Assembly (NCBI GenBank): GCA_949752795.1
Contig: OX457058.1
Span: 159,529,353 to 159,593,352 of the forward strand
Length of the DNA stretch: 64,000 bases
Source of the DNA: Hyperoodon ampullatus
Lineage: Eukaryota > Chordata > Mammalia > Artiodactyla > Ziphiidae
Reading direction: 5' to 3'
This document shows positions 59,940 to 64,000 of this stretch, piece by piece. The notes under the pieces are model-generated. The model was not told where the DNA came from. It did not search any database and worked only from the letters and a program-made list of their open reading frames with translations. The translations under genes were made by a program, and so were the position numbers. Positions within the stretch are counted from its first letter, which is position 1. Each line of letters opens with the position of its first letter.

Positions 59940-60300
59940 AGTATTATTAAAACAAATTTAGCCCTGTACTCCTTCTGAAACCCTCACTGGGCTCTGCACT
60001 GTATTTGAGATTAAAAACAAGGGCAGTTGCCCTGTACAAAAGCCGTTCACAGTGTGATCTTAAATTATCTCATCTCCTACCTACCTGGTCAGGCAGCCTG
60101 TGGTCCAACCACAATGAGCATTTGACTTACCCGGATTAACTCTTTCCTTTAATACTCTGTGTCTCTCTAATTTCTGTTCCCTCTACTTAAAATACTCTTT
60201 CTTTATTCCCACCCAGATAATGCCTATTCATCCTGTAAGATGCAAATCACACATCACTAGAACTTTACAACCATTTCCAAATCATATTAAAAACACTGTG
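59940..60300 (+). mobile_element. L2 LINE fragment
   Basis: 'ctgaaaccctcactgggctc', 'cagtgtgatcttaaattatc' and 'tctgttccctctacttaaaa' follow the L2 3' order, diverged. Confidence 0.55.
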
Positions 60301-61387
60301 CAGTTAATACTAAACCAACATGATGAGTGTTATTCTAGCAGTGTAGACAATATTGCTAGACAAGTACAGGCCCTCTGAGCCTGTCCTTGAGAAGGAGCAT
60401 TGTTTGAAGCAGTTTTATCTAAGGAGTTTTATCCAAATAAATGTTTGAAGAATAAATAATTGTGTTTTCCAATCAACCTCATGTGTTGTTTGTGTCTCAG
60501 TTTATCTATTTGAAAAAAGAATCTTTTGTTTCCCTGGAATTTCTAGAGGGCAGTAGATTAATCTATAATTAGAGCAATGAGAATCTTCATTCATACACCT
60601 CTATAGTATTGCTTTTGTGGCTTTGACGACCACTTATGTGTATATTTCTTAATTCTTATGTGCAAATTGGGTTGAAAATGAAACGTTAAATGTCTAAAAA
60701 TGTGAAAAACAGCATGGTTCTTGCTCTGTCCTCTATTTTCTTATCAGTTTGTTGAACAAAATGCTATTACATTTTTCCCTCACAGAGTTCGAATAAATTA
60801 CTGACCTTTTGTACATGGCTTAGAAGAATCGTGCTGTACAAATACAGCCATTGCTCTAATGCACATCACAGTATATAACATACATTAAAAAATCAATTAC
60901 TTCCAAAAAACTTGGAACCTTGATTATATTAAGACATAATCAACTTAAAAAATCATCTATTGATCATGCATACACATTGAAATGGATTTGGTAACAATAG
61001 AAGTTTAAAGCTAAATTTATATATCAACAAATATTTACTACAACATTTTGTTTCATTCTTCCTTGAAATTTTCCTCTCCCACCCTCCCTCTACCCTATTC
61101 AGTGAGAGAATATGGAGGCGTAGGGATGAGAGGGTGAAACAAAAGAGAGAGGAAAAAGATAACATAGTATGATATGTATTCATATATTCTGTCATCTCTG
61201 TGTATATTTATCTATGTACCTGTTTATATGAGCTATTTTGTCTAATATTTATAATTCAAGAGATTTAATCATAGAACCACCATATTTTTTTTTCTCTCAT
61301 AGTCCTTTCAAATCTACTTGGAGTGAACTACTTTTTCCTCTGCCCCATGGATAAAATTACAGGTGACCCCATAAGTTACTAACTTTC
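60301..61387. other. Unassigned AT-rich DNA
   Basis: No gene or repeat recognised. The 80-codon minus frame at 60953-61195 has no domain. Confidence 0.5.
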
Positions 61388-61532
61388 CTCATTCTTTCTT
61401 TCTTTCTTTCTTTCTCTCTCTCTCCCTTCCTTCCTTCCTTCCTTCCTTCCTTCCTTCTTTCCTCCCTCCCTCCCTCACTCTCTCTCTCGCCCCCCCCTTT
61501 CTTTCTTTCTTTCTTGCTTGCTTGCTTTCATT
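61388..61532 (+). repeat. Compound pyrimidine microsatellite
   Basis: Successive (CTTT)n, (CT)n, (CCTT)n, (CCCT)n, (CT)n, C-run, (CTTT)n and (GCTT)n blocks form about 140 bp of almost pure pyrimidine on the plus strand. Confidence 0.96.
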
Positions 61533-62879
61533 TTCTAACTTTTCATTTGGAAGTAATTTCAGTTTACAATGTAATACAGATATTTCTCAGGTCACTGTAA
61601 AATAGTTTTGGTTTAGTAATTTAGCATTACCAGTTCCATATATTTATGAAAACATGAACTTTGATTTAGTTTAAAATCCCCCTCCCAAGCTCAGGCTTGA
61701 CAAAAGTTGGAGCCTGCAGGCTTGAAGCCAAGTATTACTAGACTCTTCTCCCTATGCCCAGCACCTCTACTCCTCTAGTTCTGTCTTATTAACTGTAGTT
61801 TCAGATTTCTGAGACTTGGATTAAGGAAGAGGAAAGCCCTGATTTGTCTGTCTTGCACATGGAGAGCCAATTTTGGTGCTGTCTGATCTTGGCAGGTGTT
61901 TCAGATATTTAAAGTTGACTTTCCTCTTAGCATCTTCATGAGTTTTTAAGAGAGCCAATCATTTCTCTCCGTACATTCGATGTCCCTGGCTGATAGTGGC
62001 CAGGGATATCGCATAGTTGATAATGGTTGATAATAAAGGCAGATCAGTTCTCATGAGTTGTTCACTTCTGGGTCAGTCCTGGGCATCCAGTAGTGCTTTC
62101 AGCATCCTTCACAAGCCCCCTCTCAGAGCCCTCCTGAATAGGCTCCAAGACCACCTCTCTTTGAGTTTCTCTCACAAATAGCTCTCATCTAGTCCAAGTA
62201 GGATTGACAAATGAAATACAAGACAATATGTTACATTTGAGTTCCTGATAGGCAAGAACTAATTTTTAAGTATGTCCAAAATATCACATGCAATATATTA
62301 TATTAAACAGATATCATTTGTTTATCTGAATTCAAGTTTTACTGGCACCTCTAAATTTATTTGCTAAACCTGACAACTCTCAGTCCAAGATATACATTCA
62401 CACAGTCTTTGTCCTAGCAAACTTACAGCATAGGCTTGAAACAAATAGCTCTCTGTTTGCTTCACAATCAACACAACCAGCCTCTTTTTGCATTAGGTTT
62501 CCTAGACAGTGTCAGATACTACACAAATGATAAGGGCACATTAACATCTCTAAAGGAAACTCTTAAAGAATTTTTCATTTTGACTTGAGGTCTGGAGAGA
62601 AGGAAGGGAAAGAAAAACAACTGTCTCATGACTCACGGCGTACAGCAGTTTTCTCTAATAATTCTAATTAAAAAATCTAATAATCCTAAAAGTCTAATAA
62701 TCCTACTCTAATCTTCAATTTCTGACCTTTATTTACTTTTGATGTGGGTAAGAGGTTAAGAGATACATAACTGGGCTTGAAACATCTATGTAAATCCAGA
62801 GCCAGGATCTCTTACCTCATTTTGGAATGTTGACCTGTGTCTTAGTACCTCGGATAAAACTTTTATTTTAATATCCTGT
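61533..62879. other. Unassigned DNA
   Basis: No gene or repeat recognised. Confidence 0.5.
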
Positions 62880-62908
62880 AACACACACACACACACACAC
62901 ACACACAT
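62880..62908 (+). repeat. (CA)n microsatellite
   Basis: About 14 uninterrupted CA units. Confidence 0.95.
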
Positions 62909-63517
62909 GCAAACACACTGCTCACAGTTTCACTTACTGGTTTGAAAATCATATTTATGACTTAAGTTTTATGTTCTGTATTTGAATGATTTTCACAGTG
63001 ATTGCACATTGTTTTATTATTTTAAAGTTAGTATAAAGTAAATATCAGTTTTCAAAAAATATGGTAATGATTAATTTATGATGAAGTAAAGGAAAACAAG
63101 ATTCAAACTTTGAAAAAGTTCTATTAAAACACTTAATGATAAAATGTTAGGCAATAAAATAATAAATTCTTTACAGACCATATAATCCAGGAATGTATGT
63201 GTTACTCCTAAATGTTTCAAATAGAAATATATTAATGGTGGGATAGTGGATTAGTTTTGTTTGCCTTATATTTATTTTGTTTTGTAATTTAAAAATTATT
63301 ATATATTGTTTTTATAATGAGAAAAAGCAAAATTATTAATGGCATGATGTAGACCTAATTGAATCTCAAAATAACTAAGAATCTCCTAGAACTATACCTA
63401 TGTATGACTGACAGTTCTAGCTTGCTTTATTGAACTTAACATTCAACACACATTACTCTTCTAAAAGGATGAATCCTGCAGTCACTTCTCCACAAGTTTC
63501 CAGAGAAAAAGACTGTG
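62909..63517. other. Unassigned AT-rich DNA
   Basis: No gene or repeat recognised. Confidence 0.5.
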
Positions 63518-63836
63518 AAAAAGTCTCAGTCTTAATAATAAGCTGGGACAAAGTAAGAGAGTAGCAATGACATATATACACTACCAGATGTAAAATAGCT
63601 AGCTAGTGGGAAGCAGCTTCATGGCACAGGGAGATCAGCTTGGTGCTTTGTGACCACCTAGAGGGGTGGGATAAGAAGGGTGAGAGGGAGATGCAAGAGG
63701 GAGGAGATATGGGGATATATGTATATGTATAGCTGATTCACTTTGTTATACAGCAGAAACTAACACAACACTGTAAAGCAATTATACTCCAATAAAGATG
63801 TTAAAAAAAAAGTTAATAAAAAAAGTCTCAGTCTTA
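63518..63836 (+). mobile_element. Truncated L1 with perfect 17-bp duplication
   Basis: The body is 63535-63819: 'agctgggacaaagtaagaga', 'gggagatcagcttggtgctt', 'aattatactccaataaagat', A tail. The flanks 'aaaaagtctcagtctta' are identical (63518-63534 and 63820-63836). It is the 3' UTR only, 5'-truncated, and the same lineage as the tail of the L1 at 13208. Confidence 0.96.
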
Positions 63837-64000
63837 GAACAAATCTATATATGGTAGTTCATGTTTCTTAGCTCCTTTTACCTTTCCCAGAGTCAGTGAG
63901 TTTTGTTTTGTTTTGTTTTTTTAATACAAAGGTTCACATTTTTTTGTTTTAATCTCGAATACCTTTACTTTTCACAAATCAAACCTACACATCCTGCTAC

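Overview
This window reads as non-coding DNA from a placental mammal, most likely a whale or dolphin. The main evidence is a set of tRNA-derived SINEs that open with a 'cttccctggtgg' head and carry the 'gggaagatcccacatgc' block. These belong to the CHR-type family of the whale-hippo-ruminant group. The G+C-rich short version, with a 'gagaggcc' middle, is typical of cetaceans. I saw no BovB or ART2A elements of the kind that crowd ruminant genomes. L1 3' ends of the cetartiodactyl type occur several times. The assignment rests on recalled repeat consensus sequences, not on a search.

No host protein-coding gene, exon, tRNA or rRNA could be supported. The reading frames are short, and most fall inside transposons. 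The window looks intergenic or deep-intronic.

Layout. 1-5900: three SINEs, one splitting a MER5A, a 618-bp MER1-type hAT element with an exact 8-bp target duplication, and several old MIRs. 5900-13200: mostly unique AT-rich DNA with an L1 tail, an L2 and a MIR. 13208-21055: a full-length but dead L1 between 11-bp target duplications. It has a long G+C-rich 5' UTR, broken ORF1 and ORF2, a nested SINE, a nested L1 tail, and a possible short 3' transduction. 21-31 kb: old L1, L2 and MIR remnants, plus an unexplained 40-nt inverted pair. 30.8-35.5 kb: old L1 remnants interrupted by two LTRs, a SINE and an 80-bp mariner palindrome. 35.5-53 kb: largely unique DNA with scattered MIR, L1ME, MLT1A, L2 and SINE copies and a 54-nt hairpin. 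53.1-54.2 kb: the most distinctive feature, a 16-unit, 55-bp minisatellite with a 219-bp higher-order repeat, running into a CpG-rich block. 54.2-64 kb: MER5, LTR, L1M, MLT1, MIR and L2 fragments, a long pyrimidine microsatellite, and a fresh-looking truncated L1 with a perfect 17-bp target duplication.

The features do not form a pathway. They record layered transposon insertion, and the nesting gives relative ages: MIR/L2/L1M, then LTRs, MLT1 and hAT elements, then the lineage L1 and CHR SINEs. I found no convincing new biological system. The best leads are the minisatellite with its CpG block, the two small hairpins, the 40-nt inverted pair, and the L1 3' tail.
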